A stretch of DNA of 38,004 nt from Balamuthia mandrillaris (Eukaryota > Discosea > Longamoebia > Balamuthiidae): contig JAVKOQ010000438.1 in NCBI GenBank assembly GCA_031835245.1, forward strand, positions 1 to 38,004. Reading direction: 5' to 3'. The notes under the pieces are model-generated. The model searched no databases. It saw nothing but the letters and a program-made list of their open reading frames with translations, and was not told the DNA's origin. Positions 10,310 to 21,300 of this stretch are shown piece by piece. A program made the position numbers and the translations under genes. The first letter of the stretch is position 1; each line of letters starts with the position of its first letter.

Positions 10310-11209
10310 ATGGTGCAGGTTTTCGTTTCAGGAGTGCAAGGCAGGACCCTGTGCCTGTCCTTTCCGCACTCCGCCGCCGCTCCCCTCGATGTCTCCACCA
10401 TCCACCAACAAATTTTCGAGCGGGAGGGCATCCCCGTGGAGGAACAGGTTCTCTCTCACAACGGCAAACCGCTGGCGCGTTGTTCTTCCCCATTCTTCTT
10501 CGGGGAGAGTGGTGGCCACCCTCTCTTCCTGCGTTTTGGCCTTCGTTTGGCGGGCGGTAAAGGCGGTTTCGGATCGTTGCTGCGCGGCGGCGACTCTCGC
10601 GTCGGCCAAAAGAAGACTACCAACTTTGATGCCTGCCGCGACCTTCAGGGGCGGCGCCTCCGCCATGCCAACAACGAGCGCAAGCTGGCTGAGTGGAAGG
10701 CCAAGGAGGCGGAGCGCCAGTACGAGGCCCTCGGCGAGCAGTACGCCAAGCAGCTGGAAAAGGAGGAGGAGAAGGAAGGGAGGAAGGGCTTCGACGAGCT
10801 GGCCTACCAGGAACAGCTGGAGAGGATCACCCAGGACGTCACCTCCTCCCTGCAGGAGGGGCTGAGAGAGGCGGCCGTTCGTAGGGAGGAAGAGCAAAGG
10901 AAGAGGAAACGGGAGGAGGAGGAGAAGAATAACAAGCTAAAGGAACGGATCCAACAGAGAGCTGCCGCCAAGCAGTTGGCTGGTTTGTGGTTGCCTGAGG
11001 ATGACGATGAAGACGACGAAGAAGATGAGGAAGAAGAAGAGGAGGAGAAGGAAGAAAAGGAACCGCAGAGAAAGAAGAATAAGGGTAAAGAAAAGGAGGA
11101 AGAGAAAGAGAAAGAGGAGGTTGCAACGACGTCTTCCTCTCCGACGTCAAGTCCCACTTTATCAAAGGCGTCGCTTCCGCCTCTGCCTGCCTTCATCACT
11201 GCTCAATAG
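10310..11209 (+). CDS. SDE2: SDE2 splicing/genome-stability factor (ubiquitin-fold precursor)
   Basis: One uninterrupted ORF of 299 residues, the only intronless recognised gene here. SDE2 is made as a ubiquitin-like N-terminal domain cut after a Gly-Gly; the released Lys-starting part acts in splicing of particular introns and in replication-stress control. The sequence shows an N-terminal fold of about 80 residues, then LRLAGG/KGGFGSLLRGG with the processing point between G83 and K84, then the family block TTNFDACRDLQGRRLRHAN (about 103-121) and AEWKAKEAERQYE. It continues as charged coiled coil and ends in an Asp/Glu-rich then Ser/Pro tail. I see no C-terminal SAP domain, which vertebrate SDE2 has. 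It is divergent from the DUF1765 gene and convergent with G-alpha. Confidence 0.93.
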   Translation: MVQVFVSGVQGRTLCLSFPHSAAAPLDVSTIHQQIFEREGIPVEEQVLSHNGKPLARCSSPFFFGESGGHPLFLRFGLRLAGGKGGFGSLLRGGDSRVGQKKTTNFDACRDLQGRRLRHANNERKLAEWKAKEAERQYEALGEQYAKQLEKEEEKEGRKGFDELAYQEQLERITQDVTSSLQEGLREAAVRREEEQRKRKREEEEKNNKLKERIQQRAAAKQLAGLWLPEDDDEDDEEDEEEEEEEKEEKEPQRKKNKGKEKEEEKEKEEVATTSSSPTSSPTLSKASLPPLPAFITAQ

Positions 11210-11549
11210 CCAAACTACTTTCAAGAAGAAAAAAGAAGACCAAGGAATAGGAGAAGCAAATAAATAAGAAGACAACGGAGCAACGAACGGGAAAGAGAAA
11301 GTTGAAAAGAAGGAAAAACAAGCTCTTCATTTTTTGTTTGTGTACAAATCAAAGTAAGTTCTGTTTTATCTTTGTTGTTATCGTCGTCGTCGTTGTCGTT
11401 GTTGTTGTCATTGTTATCTTCGTTTGATAGAAGAGAGCAGTAAAAGAAAGAGAAAAAAAGAAAGAAAAATAATAAAATATAACGAAGAAAGAAAGAAAAA
11501 CCAGAAGAGAGTTCTCTATCTCCTTATTACTTCTTTCTCCACTTGCCTT
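11210..11549. other. Convergent intergenic region, SDE2 / G-alpha
   Basis: 340 bp between two stops. It holds AATAAA-like sequence near 11258, a TCG/TTG-rich stretch at 11380-11430 and A/G-rich low complexity after 11430. No gene seen. Confidence 0.5.
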
Positions 11550-12984
11550 TTAGAAGCCAGCATCTTGAATGTATCCGGTCAAGAAGATTTCCTGCATGGC
11601 GTTGAACACCACGCGCACGTTCTCCGTGTCCGTCGCGCAAGTCACGTGCGTATACACGAACCTTGTTCCCTCCGCTCGGTTCCTCTTGAGGAACTGCTTC
11701 TCAATGTACTTGACCGCGCTGTCATAGTTCTTCCCTCCTTTATAGTCAGGGAAGCAAACGTTGAGGTCGGTGTGCGTGATCTTCTTCTCAAACAGATCCT
11801 TCTTGTTGAGGAAGAGGATGATGGAGGTGTTGATGAACCAGCGGTTGTTGATGATGTCGGCAAAGAGGTTCAACGACTCGTGCATGCGGTTCACGTCTTC
11901 GGCCTCCTCCAGGACCATGTCGTACTCGCTCAGGGAGACGACAAAGATGACGGCCGTCACAAACTCAAAGCAGTGGATCCACTTTTTGCGCTCGTTGCGT
12001 TGCCCGCCGACGTCCACCATCCTAAAGTTGAGGCCCCCAGACTCAAACTTGGTTTCGATCACACCGGTGGTCTTCTTGCGGACGCGCAGCATGTCCGTCT
12101 CGTCGGGTATGTAGTTTGGCTTTGCGATGCGGTCCAAGTGTTCAAAGAAACTGTTGCCATGAACGAGAGAAAGTTAGAAGGAAAGAAGGACAGAAATGAA
12201 AGCGAAGTAAGAAAGAAAGAAAGATGGAAGATGGAAGGAAGAGCGGCTGACAGGAGTAAGAAGGAAGGAGGAGGAAAGAAGACGTACTATCCGGCAGAGT
12301 CGTTCAATTGGAAGGCGCTGGAATGTTCGTAGGCGTACTGGACAGCCTCGTCCTTCCATATGCTTTTGATCTGCTCGACCAGCTCCTCCGAGAACGTTAT
12401 GTCGTCTGTCAGGTCAATGTTCAGTATCTCTTGTGCCGCTTCCTACGGTTATTTCAAACGGCGAGAGAGAGTGGGAGAGACCCAGCGTTAAAACGTTGCA
12501 AAGCCTCTTGTTGAGAGAGAAAGGGAAAGAGAGAAAGAAAGGGGCAGTACTTCATTTTCGTCGCTGAGCTCTTTGTCAAACTTGGAGAGAGCCCGAACCA
12601 ACTTTTGAATAGAGTCAATGACGTTTGAGAATATAACAGGTTTTTGGGTCAGTCGCTCCTCCTCCGAGAAGCCGTTCAAGTGGATGATTGTCATTTGTTT
12701 TACAACAGTGCTTTTGCCGGACTCACCAGCACCTTTGTTTCATGAAGGAAAACAGAAGGGGAAAAGAGTTATACAAAGAGATGTGGAAGAGTGAGAACCA
12801 AGAGGCGGCGAAAAGGCGTAAGAGGAAGAAAAAGGGAGAAGCCAAGAAAGAGAAGAAAAAGGTTACCGAGCAGAAGGAGTTTGACCTCCTTTTTTTCTTT
12901 CTTCTTTTCGTTGGCGATCTCTGCATCAATCTTTTTGGAGTTGGCTTGCTCTGGGGTTAGCTCTCCCCCGCATAAGTTTCCCAT
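11550..12984 (-). CDS. Heterotrimeric G-protein alpha subunit
   Basis: Four exons (12984-12867, 12732-12551, 12442-12288, 12150-11550) give 351 residues, phases consistent. G-alpha subunits are GTPases that couple seven-helix receptors to effectors. All G boxes are present: P-loop GAGESGKST (40-48), switch I R176 and T179 in RVRKKTTG, switch II DVGGQR with the GTPase Gln at 202, NKKD (267-270) and TCAT (322-325). The N-terminus MGNLC fits Gly2 myristoylation with Cys5 palmitoylation, so plasma-membrane attachment is likely. The helical domain lies in exons 2 and 3. The C-terminus ends YIQDAGF: there is no Cys at -4, so pertussis-toxin ADP-ribosylation is not expected. Receptor and effector class cannot be told from this. 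Confidence 0.95.
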
Positions 12985-13958
12985 TTGTGGTGAGGGTTAT
13001 TCTGTTCGAAAAAAAATAAAATAAAACAAAAGGAAGAGGAGGTAAGCCTTAAAGTAGAAAAAAAAACGACTCGTGTTTTATGCACTCTTCACACCCCAAA
13101 GCGGGTCCAACGTACCTTTGTCCGCGGAGGAGACCGAAAGAGTTTAGTAAAAATATTTTAAAAAGAAAAATAATATACACCGCCCCTATTTCCCACTTAA
13201 AGTTGAAGCCCCCCTTTGCTGACTGTCGTGCCCCTCGCAGGTTCTGTTTTGTTTATTTATTTTTTTGTGGCTTTTTCCAAACAAAAAAAAAAAGATTTTC
13301 TATTTGGATGAAACGACGCCAAGCGATATCCTTTTATGTTATAGATGACGTCAATTGCTTTCTATTTATGGAAATGAAAAATGGTAAAAGGTAAATTGGT
13401 AGATGACCGTTGAGCCCTCGACACCTCTCCCGCTTAACTTCGTTGGCCGGCCGCATATAGGTATTGTGCCCCACCTTACTGAGGGTTGGACAGCACATCT
13501 TTGTGGCCATGAAGGACAACCACAGCTGGTGCCCTTGGGGCAGAGATAGTACGATACAGCTTCTCCGTATAGTAAAAAAGGACAGTACAACTACACCCTA
13601 GGGAGGTTGCCGTCGTTGTTTTCTTCAACCGGATCGATGGACATCCTGGCGATGCATGAGAGGACCGCGGTTTGCTCCGTCTTGCAATCTGAGAACCACC
13701 AACCGTGCCTTTACATTGGTTTGTCGTCTTCGTTCGACGATGCCCTTTCTCCGACGACGATGCCCCTTCCAGTGAAAGTGTGTATGTGTTGGCGAAGCAC
13801 GGTAAACACAATGGCGTCGGATAGAGTCGGACAGAGGGAGAGGAGAGGAGAGGCCATCCTCAAACTTTTAACGCAACCTATGAGAAATAAAAATCTAGCC
13901 TCAAATATGAGGTTGAATGTCATCCTATTAGTCCATTGGAAAGAAATAGCCACAAAGA
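12985..13958. other. Long divergent 5' region, G-alpha / fRMsr
   Basis: About 970 bp, the longest gene-free stretch. The right two-thirds (about 13390-13830) is more GC-balanced than other spacers and has open frames on both strands, but none shows a recognisable domain or a good splice context. A GAAGTTAAGC decamer on the minus strand near 13432-13441 recalls 5S rRNA but the surroundings do not fit. An unrecognised gene or ncRNA is possible. Confidence 0.4.
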
Positions 13959-14252
13959 ATGGAGCAAGCAGAAGCACAACAAGAACAAGGGGCCAAGGAG
14001 CGGCTGCGCCATGCCGAGTTTTACCGGGACCTCTATCGTGAGGCAGAGTCCCTGGTGTCCGGAGAGGACGACCTCATCGCCAACACCGCCAACATTGGTA
14101 CGGTGGGGTGATGACCTCTCTTCAAAACAAAAAACAAACAAAGAGTAACGCATCTGATGATGTCTTTTTCCTCTGGCAACAGCTTCATTAGTCTACCACG
14201 CTCTCAACGAAAGACAATCAAACACCACCAACTGGGTATGGTCCTATCCCCC

Positions 14253-14293
<41 letters not shown>

Positions 14294-14980
14294 CCAGATC
14301 GCTTAATATTTTCAACCCATAGGTTGGGTTCTACTTTGTGAGAAGCAGTGAGACCAAAGGAGAGGAGCTGGTCTTGGGACCCTTTCAAGGCAAGGTGGCG
14401 TGCATACGCATTGCAAAGGGCAAAGGCGTGTGTGGGATGTGTTGGAACACCAAGCAGGGCATCGTTGTTCCAGTATGCCTCTCTCCTCTCGCTTCTCTCT
14501 TCTACTTCTTCCCCGCTTCTCCTACTCTTCCGTCTTCTCTTATGCTCTCTCGTTCTCTTTTTTGTCTCGTCTCTCTGTCTCTCGTTCTTTGTTTCTCCTC
14601 TCGCTTTCTCATCTCGTCTCTCGTCTCTCATATCTCTCTCTGTTTCTCACTTTTGACTCTCAAATAGGATGTCCACAAGTTTGAAGGGCACATAGCATGC
14701 GACTCTGCCTCCGAGAGCGAGATAGTGCTGCCCATCATCGACCCATCCACTGGGGTAAACTTTCCTTCGTTTCTTTTCATTTCTATCATTCTTTCTTGTC
14801 GATTTTTTTCTTCTTTGTTTTTAACGGGTGAATGCTGTTGTCTGTTGTGGATGGAATGCAAAGGAAGTGAAAGGAGTGTTTGATATCGACAGCCCTCATA
14901 AGAACACGTTCACAGAGGAGGACAGGGACGGCCTCCAACCTTTTGCTGATCTCATTGCAAAAGCTTGTCGATGGTTTTAA
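13959..14980 (+). CDS. fRMsr: Free methionine-(R)-sulfoxide reductase (GAF domain)
   Basis: Five exons (13959-14097, 14183-14235, 14323-14472, 14668-14754, 14864-14980) give 181 residues, phases consistent. fRMsr reduces the R epimer of free methionine sulfoxide, a thiol-dependent repair activity found in bacteria and unicellular eukaryotes and absent from animals. The GAF-fold landmarks are [44 protein letters not shown] and the end [19 protein letters not shown]. Cys91, Cys101 and Cys125 keep exactly the 10- and 24-residue spacing of Cys84, Cys94 and Cys118 of the E. coli enzyme, so an active enzyme is expected. An extra Cys104 follows in GVCGMCW, where most homologues have small residues. 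No targeting signal is obvious, so it is probably cytosolic. Confidence 0.95.
14256..14290 (+). repeat. (CT)n tract, fRMsr intron 2
   Basis: Pyrimidine repeat on the sense strand inside intron 14236-14322. Confidence 0.85.
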
Positions 14981-15083
14981 TTTCAAAAACACAGAAAGAA
15001 CCAGTGAAGGAGAGGAAAGGAAGATGACAACTGCAAAGAAGAAATGAGGAGAGAAAATAGTTCACCTTTTGTTGTCCAAACTC

Positions 15084-16354
15084 TCAAGAAGAAGAAGCAG
15101 CCTCTTTATCTCCTTCCTCTTCTTTCCGTTTCAGTTGTTGCTTCCATTGAGCAATACGTAGTGAAGCTAACCAATTATTCACCGCTATCTTATTGTTGTT
15201 ACCATCGCTCTCTTCCTTTTGGTTCTTTTTCTTCGTCTTTGTGTTACTGCTATTTCTCAAGCTCGAAACTTGCTCCAACTTTTGTACGACTTTCTCTTTC
15301 ACTTTATCCAATTCTTCGTCATTCTTGTTTTCATCTATGTCTCGGATTGAGAGAAGCAACTGGCGTTCCTCCTCATCGCGAAGCCGAACCTGCGGCCGAC
15401 CTTCGCGAATTAAGTGCTCCGCCTCTACCAACAAGCGCATGGCGTGATACATCGCTATAGCAGTCGTTGGCTTTCGTTGCAACAGACCGGTAGAGACTCC
15501 GCAACAATGATCGATGGCGGCGGTTGCTTGAGGTCCCGACAGTATCTCTTCTCGACACCGTTTCAGCTGTAGCCATGTCTCTGATTCGTAAGACACTAGC
15601 TGCTCTTTCGCTTCTTCGTGCTCTTCTTGTTGATCCCAGAAAAGAGCTTCCACGAGACGATGATGCCCTTGACAGAGAAGACGACATGCATGCGATGCCT
15701 CCAACAAGAGCATTCCTCTTGCCGCGATCTCCTTTTGCTTGCTTTGAAGACCGCCCACTTCATCCACCCTTCGTACCGCTTCCTTCATACGCAACACGGA
15801 GGGAGTGGCCACCACGAAGACGCCGATGTAATCCTCGCTCGCTTTGTTGCGGATCGCTAAGCCATGCGCTTTAGATCCAGACGGAATGCAGCAAAGCACT
15901 CGAGCACCGCTCTTTACTCCATGTTTGCTAAGCAGATCTTCGGCTCTTTGTTTGAGGGCTAACGAAGAAGCAGAGATGTGTTCTTGTTGGTCAAGAAAAG
16001 ACGGAGGAACGTTTTGCCAGAGGCTCGAGGAGATACTTTGTAGGCGAACTTGTTCGATCCATTGGTCGAGAAGAGAAGGATCTGTTCGTGCAGGTAAACA
16101 TTCCTTTCTCTTTTCTATTGTTTCTAGAAGTTCTGCCAAAGCAAAGATGAGCAATTGCGAATAAACAATAACCAAAGTTTGTTGAAGGACTTGCGTACCT
16201 GTTAACTCTTGTAAGATGCTGTTCTCATCGACTGCTCCGCTGCGAATGGACAATAGATAATCCCGTTCTTCGCCCTCGAACCAAACCATTGGTCCTTCTC
16301 CTGCGTATCGTTAGTGGAATATCCTTGTTTCTGTTGTGTATCAACTTCATTCAT

Positions 16355-16405
<51 letters not shown>

Positions 16406-17352
16406 TGCTCGCTCGCTCCCCGTGAACAAACCTCTTGAGATCCTGTCGGCTTCGCGCATGAGGCGCAGTGCATGGCACAGCTTTTTGTGCTTTGGTTGAC
16501 CACTAAGCTCCTTTGCATCGTGCAGTTGCGACCTATGTTTGTTTTTTGGGTTGTTAGGAACAGAGGAAAGCGAAACTGAGACTAAAAAAACAAACCTTGA
16601 ATATTTGACGTACTGTGCAAGAGTTGTTTGCGTCAAGAAAGCTTCCCTTTTGTTCTATTGGTTTGTTAAGAAAAGCAAGGCGAGTATTAATAAAGCATGA
16701 AGAAGAAGAACAAGAAGAACAACAAGAAGAAAACGACGACGAACAAGCAGAAGCAGAAGCAGAAGCAGAAGCAGAAGCAGAAGCAGAAGCAGAAGAGAGA
16801 ATGAGCGAAAGAAAGAAACGACAAGAAAGATAAGAGAGGAAAGGGGAGAATAAAACACCAAACCTGTAGCAAATGCCACAAAGGGTGAGTCCAGCAGTTA
16901 TGTTTGGCGAATAACGGCTCAATGACCTTGGGGTTGCCCTTCAGCAGCAGCTCTGCATACTTGCTGACCTCATAGATGGCATAGTCAGGGTCATTGCCAT
17001 CCAACGAAGGTGCCGGTGCCTGCAAGCCAAACGTTGCTTCTATGTCTCCCGCATAAACTATTTTTTTTTTTTTTTGATGAAAACTGTTTTGTTAGAAGAA
17101 AGAAGGAAGAAGGGAGAAGAAAAAGCAATATTTACTGCCAAACCAATCCTCGTCGCTGGTGGCGACGGCCAAGTTGAACGCCTGGCTGCCGGCCAGCATC
17201 GCGAAGATCAACTCCCCTTTCGCGGTTCTTCGGTCAAAGATCTCTCGAAGGGACTCCTTCACGCGAAGCGGGTCCCTTGGCTGCGTGGAGGTGATGCGTG
17301 GAGGAGAACCTTCCATCTCTTCTTTTCGTTTTTCTTCATTACCAATCAACAT
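15084..17352 (-). CDS. Tandem nucleotidyltransferase, COG3541/RlaP-like, second copy degenerate
   Basis: Six exons (17352-17136, 17057-16864, 16654-16596, 16532-16432, 16300-16199, 16132-15084), 573 residues; an ATG at 17316 would give 561. Polymerase-beta-type nucleotidyltransferases of the YcgL/RlaP group have a GS-x-A-x-G/N-L motif, then SDxD, then a helical tail. Module 1 shows LAGSQAFNLA (52-61), SDEDWFG with D67 and D69, KYAELLLKGNPKVIEPLF, KKLCHALRLMREADRI and FEGEERDYLLSIRSG. Module 2 repeats this order: PSGSKAHGLA (G310, S311), ASEDYIGVF, CRLLCQGHHRLVEALF, AMYHAMRLLVEAEHLI and RDEEERQLLLSIRD. Its first Asp is replaced (S323), so it is probably non-catalytic. Substrate unknown. Intron 16133-16198 is 66 nt with no stop in frame. 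A Lys/Glu-rich tail ends the protein. Confidence 0.78.
16356..16402 (-). repeat. Dinucleotide repeat, GA on the sense strand, nucleotidyltransferase intron 4
   Basis: It reads CT on the + strand, but the gene is on the minus strand. It is therefore the one long intronic tract in this window in the reverse orientation. Confidence 0.85.
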
Positions 17353-17557
17353 TTATATATCATAATAGGTTGAGCGTAACTAGCGAAATTCGTCGTTCAG
17401 CTAGGTTATCATTATTTTGCATCGTATGATAACAGTATGGTCGGATATTTAGGTTGAAAGAAGTTTATCCGGCAGCTAATAGTTACATATAAACAACCCC
17501 TCAAGTAACATTCCTTGCATTCCGAAGATAAAAAGAATAGAAAAATAAAAAGAGAAG
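17353..17557. promoter_or_regulatory. Divergent promoter region, nucleotidyltransferase / TFIIA-gamma
   Basis: 205 bp of AT-rich DNA between two divergent starts. TATATAAA-like sequence sits just upstream of the minus-strand start and AATAAAAAG upstream of the + start, but neither is diagnostic. Confidence 0.4.
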
Positions 17558-17876
17558 ATGGAAGGAGAGGAAGACAGCAACTTCGCCTCAGCGTCGGCGG
17601 TAGGAGGAGCCAACCGGCCGCGGATAAGTCACTACGCTTTGTACAGGAAAACCACGCTGGGCATGTGCCTTACCGACTCTTTGGATGAATTGACAAGCAA
17701 AGAGAGTATCTCTCCAGAGTTGGCCATGAAAGTGTTGGAACAGTTCGATAAGGTCTCTTCCACTTCTTCTTCTTCTTCTTTTTTGTGGTATTCTCTCTAT
17801 TAACACTTTCTTTTTGCAGTCGATGAACGAAGCGCTTGCCACTAAAGTGAAAAACAAAGTGACTTTCAAGGTTTGA

Positions 17877-17941
<65 letters not shown>

Positions 17942-18166
17942 TCTCTCTCTGAGAGGTTCAATTCTTTCTTCTGCTCCAGTTAACATGTCAATGGTTTTCT
18001 TGTTTTGTTATTTTATAAATAATAGGGCCACCTTCACACATATCGTCTCGTAGATAACGTTTGGACTTTTCTGTTAGAGAATACCTCCTTTCAAGCAGAG
18101 TCTGAAACCATCAACACGGACGTGGTAAAGATCGTGGCTTGCGACGGCAAAACGAGAGAGGACTAA
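17558..18166 (+). CDS. TOA2: TFIIA small (gamma) subunit
   Basis: Three exons (17558-17752, 17820-17870, 18026-18166) give 128 residues, phases consistent. TFIIA-gamma joins TFIIA-alpha/beta to stabilise TBP on the promoter for RNA polymerase II. The helical half reads [20 protein letters not shown], then [17 protein letters not shown] and [15 protein letters not shown]; the beta-barrel half reads [11 protein letters not shown] and VKIVACDGK, close to the human protein throughout. An N-terminal extension of about 25 residues, Ser/Ala/Gly-rich, precedes the conserved YALYR start. Intron 2 holds a 70-nt (CT)n tract. Its convergent neighbour ends 183 bp downstream. Confidence 0.96.
17881..17950 (+). 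repeat. (CT)n tract, TFIIA-gamma intron 2
   Basis: About 70 nt with one CC interruption, starting 10 nt after the donor. It is the longest pure dinucleotide tract in the window. Confidence 0.9.
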
Positions 18167-18348
18167 AGCCATTGCTCTCCTTTCTCTATTTTTAAATCTT
18201 TCTTTTCTTTTCTATTTGTTACCTTTTCATTCAAACACAACAACGAACGATGTACATAAAACAATAGGCTCTCTCTCTTCATTTCTCTCCTCTTCTTTCT
18301 GAAAAGAAAGAAAGAAAACGAAGGAGAAACGAAGGAGAGAAGGGAACA

Positions 18349-21300
18349 TTAGACCTTGCAGGTGAGCCTTGGATTCCTGGTCATAGCTTCTTTCAACGCA
18401 GCCACGCCCTCCTCACGCATAGCGTTGCCCTGCAGCTCCACCACCGTCAACGATGTGTTCAGCTTCAAGGCCTCAGCGATGGCGACCACCCCTTCGCTCT
18501 CGAACCTGTTCTCATCGAGATTGATCTTCTTTAAGACGGTGTTGCGCTTTATGCCCTCCGCGATAGCGCGAGCGCCCTCCGACCCGAATCCGTTTCGCTT
18601 CAGGACAAGTTCCTCTAATGCGCCGCTCCGCTTCAGCATCAGGCCAACAGCGTAGGCACCGCTACGACGCAAGTTGCAGGAGGAGAGATTGAGGAAGAGG
18701 AGGTTAGTGTTCTCCTCCAGAGCCTCGCAGATGTAACGAGCGCCCTCGCTGCCGATACGGTTGCCTTCCAGGATGAGACTGCTTAGCGGTGGAGGAGAAG
18801 AGGAAGGAGACGAGGTGGCACCACCACGGAGGTAATCGGCGAGGAAGCGAGCACCGTTTGGGCCGATGTGGTTCCAACTTAAATCTAACGTGTGAAGGTT
18901 GCGAGCGGAGCCGGGCGTCGCCAAGGCCGCCGCCAACGCCCATGCCCCATTGTCTGAAATGACGTTTAACTGCAAGGAGAGGAATTGAAAGGAGGATTGG
19001 ATGGTCATCACGGGCGGTGCAGGCGATGACGTGGAGGATTGACTCGCGTCAGGCAACAACGTGATGGCAGCGGCGAGTCCATCGTCTCCCATGTGGTTGC
19101 CTCCTAACCAAAGCGTCTTCAAGGAGGGAAGACTGCGGTGGAAGCTGCGAAGCAGGGTTCTTGCTCCCTCTGCTCCAAGCTTGTTGCCGCTAAGGTCCAA
19201 CGTGTGAATCCCGCAGGCTGGATTTCTCTCGAGGGCTGCCGCTAACTCGGCGGCTCCCTCCGGCCCGAGGTCGGTGCCTCTCAGGTTGAGCACGGCCACG
19301 CTGCTGTTCCTGGCCAACCATTTGGAGAGGGAGAGGGCGCCCTTGCCAGCGCCAACGCTGTTACCCCAAAGGTTCAGGGAGGTCAGGCTGTTGTTCTTCT
19401 TGAGCACATTGGCGAGGGTGATGCCGCTGGCGGGTTCCAGCGCACCCCCTGCTAGTCCTAACTCCAGAAGGCTCTTGTTTACGTTGAGGGCCTTGCGGAG
19501 GCTGGCTGCTGCTCTTGCGGTGATCTCGTTGCGAGTAAGGTCCAGGTAAGTTAGCTGCTCGTTGACGGCGAGCGCCTCTGCGATGCTCATGATGCCCTCC
19601 TCCCGGATGCCATTGTCTTGCAACTTCAACACTTTCAGCGGCGGGGCTGACCGTAACAAGCTCCCTTTAAAACGTAAAACGGAATAAGTCACACGAGGAA
19701 AAGAAAAGGTGGTTTAGCGGAGGAGTACCAATAGCGACAGCTCCTTTGTCTCCCATTCCAGTCTCCTGCAAGTCCAAGCTGGTAATGCTGCTCTTTCCCT
19801 CCTTCAACACTTTTACAATGTGGCAAACGCCCTCCGCTCCAATAGATGTGAAGGACAATTCCAACGTGGTCAACACGGAGGGGGTTGCGTTGTTGTTGCC
19901 ACCAAGCACCACCGAGCATAACGCCCCAACTCCCATGCCTTCCAAACGGTTGCCAGAGAAAGCGCAGGACTTGATGGAAGGATGGCCGGCAAGCATCTCG
20001 GCAAAGGCCACGATAGCCGGCGGTTGCAGCCCACAGTCTCGTAGGCTGATAGAGGTCACGCTTCTATTCCTTTGCAGCGCAGCTGCAATGATCTCAGGCG
20101 TCTCTACTGGGAAAGTGGAGCCATCAAAGTCCACGCTCACCACCGTAGTGTTTCGTTTGAGGGCATCAGCCAGGGCGATAACGTGCTCGGACTTGAGCTT
20201 GGTGTTGACGAGCACAACCTTGCGCAGGGAGTTGTGGCGAATGCCTTTGATTATCTTGTCGAGGGATGTGTCTTGAGAAGGAAGAGTTGCTTGTATCTCG
20301 GGTGTAACCTTTTGTTGTGTTTCTGTAACAACAGTGCTAAAACTAGAAGAACAGAGGGAGAATAGCTTACCTGCCGTCCATCGGTGTTGAGTGAATGAGT
20401 AGAAAGCGTAGGTGCTTGTTGTGGCTTTGAGGCGCTATGCAAGGCAGCTGGTGCGGAGGATACCAATTGTGCTGTAGAGACGGAAGATGACGAAGCTGCG
20501 GAAGGGGTAGAAGAGGATGAGGCAGCTTTGCCTACAAACAGAAGAAGGTCCACCATGAACTTCTCCATGGCTTCCGTCTTCTCAGTCAACAGAAGTATCT
20601 TCTCGTTACCCAACCGCACTCTCTCCTCCAAGACGCTAGCATCGGCTTTGCTCTCCACTAACTGCTCATTCTCCACTTGGTGAAGCGCTTTGAGGTTCTC
20701 TTCGAACCGAGCTTGCATCTCCTCCCTTACTTCCTTTAACTTGGAGTATATGAGCTCCATGTTGTATGATTGAGAGTTCTTGGTCTCTTCCAGACTGATT
20801 AGCTTCTCCTTCATGGCGGATACCTGTTCTTGCAGCTCGTTGCTTCGTTGCTTTGCCTTCTCTAGCTCCACCTCCAGTTTATCTTTCTTGGCTCTCAGAG
20901 TTCCGTATTGCTTGGAAGCAACTATGACTTCTGGGGTCATGACACTCTCTGCATCCAAAGTCATTCTTTTCATTGCCTTTATCTTTGGTTTTTGTCACAT
21001 AAGAAAACCGGCGATGAGAGGTAAACAAAAGTTTGAAGATGAGTGGAGAGCTTCAGTTACCGACCTCTTTTTTCTTTCGCTTGATGTTCTCTTCGTATGT
21101 ATTCACCAGCAGTTTCAGCGCTGCTTTCATCTTTTGGTTGTTTGAGATAAGGTCGAAAACAAAGTGAGTTCGGCACATAATTATCAAGAGCGAGGGGAAT
21201 GAACCTCAGCTATTTCATGTGTCACTGATTTGCTCTCTGCACCATTTGTTGATTCCGTTTGGTTATTCTCTCGTCTTGTAGAAGAACCACTGTTTGGAGG

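Noticed and set aside
13395-13470. Possible 5S rRNA on the minus strand (GAAGTTAAGC decamer)
   Set aside because: The sequence before and after does not follow the 5S helices, and the spacing from a possible 5' end is wrong.
13607-14041. ORF of 144 codons overlapping the fRMsr start
   Set aside because: It runs out of frame into the well-supported fRMsr exon 1 and has no recognisable domain.
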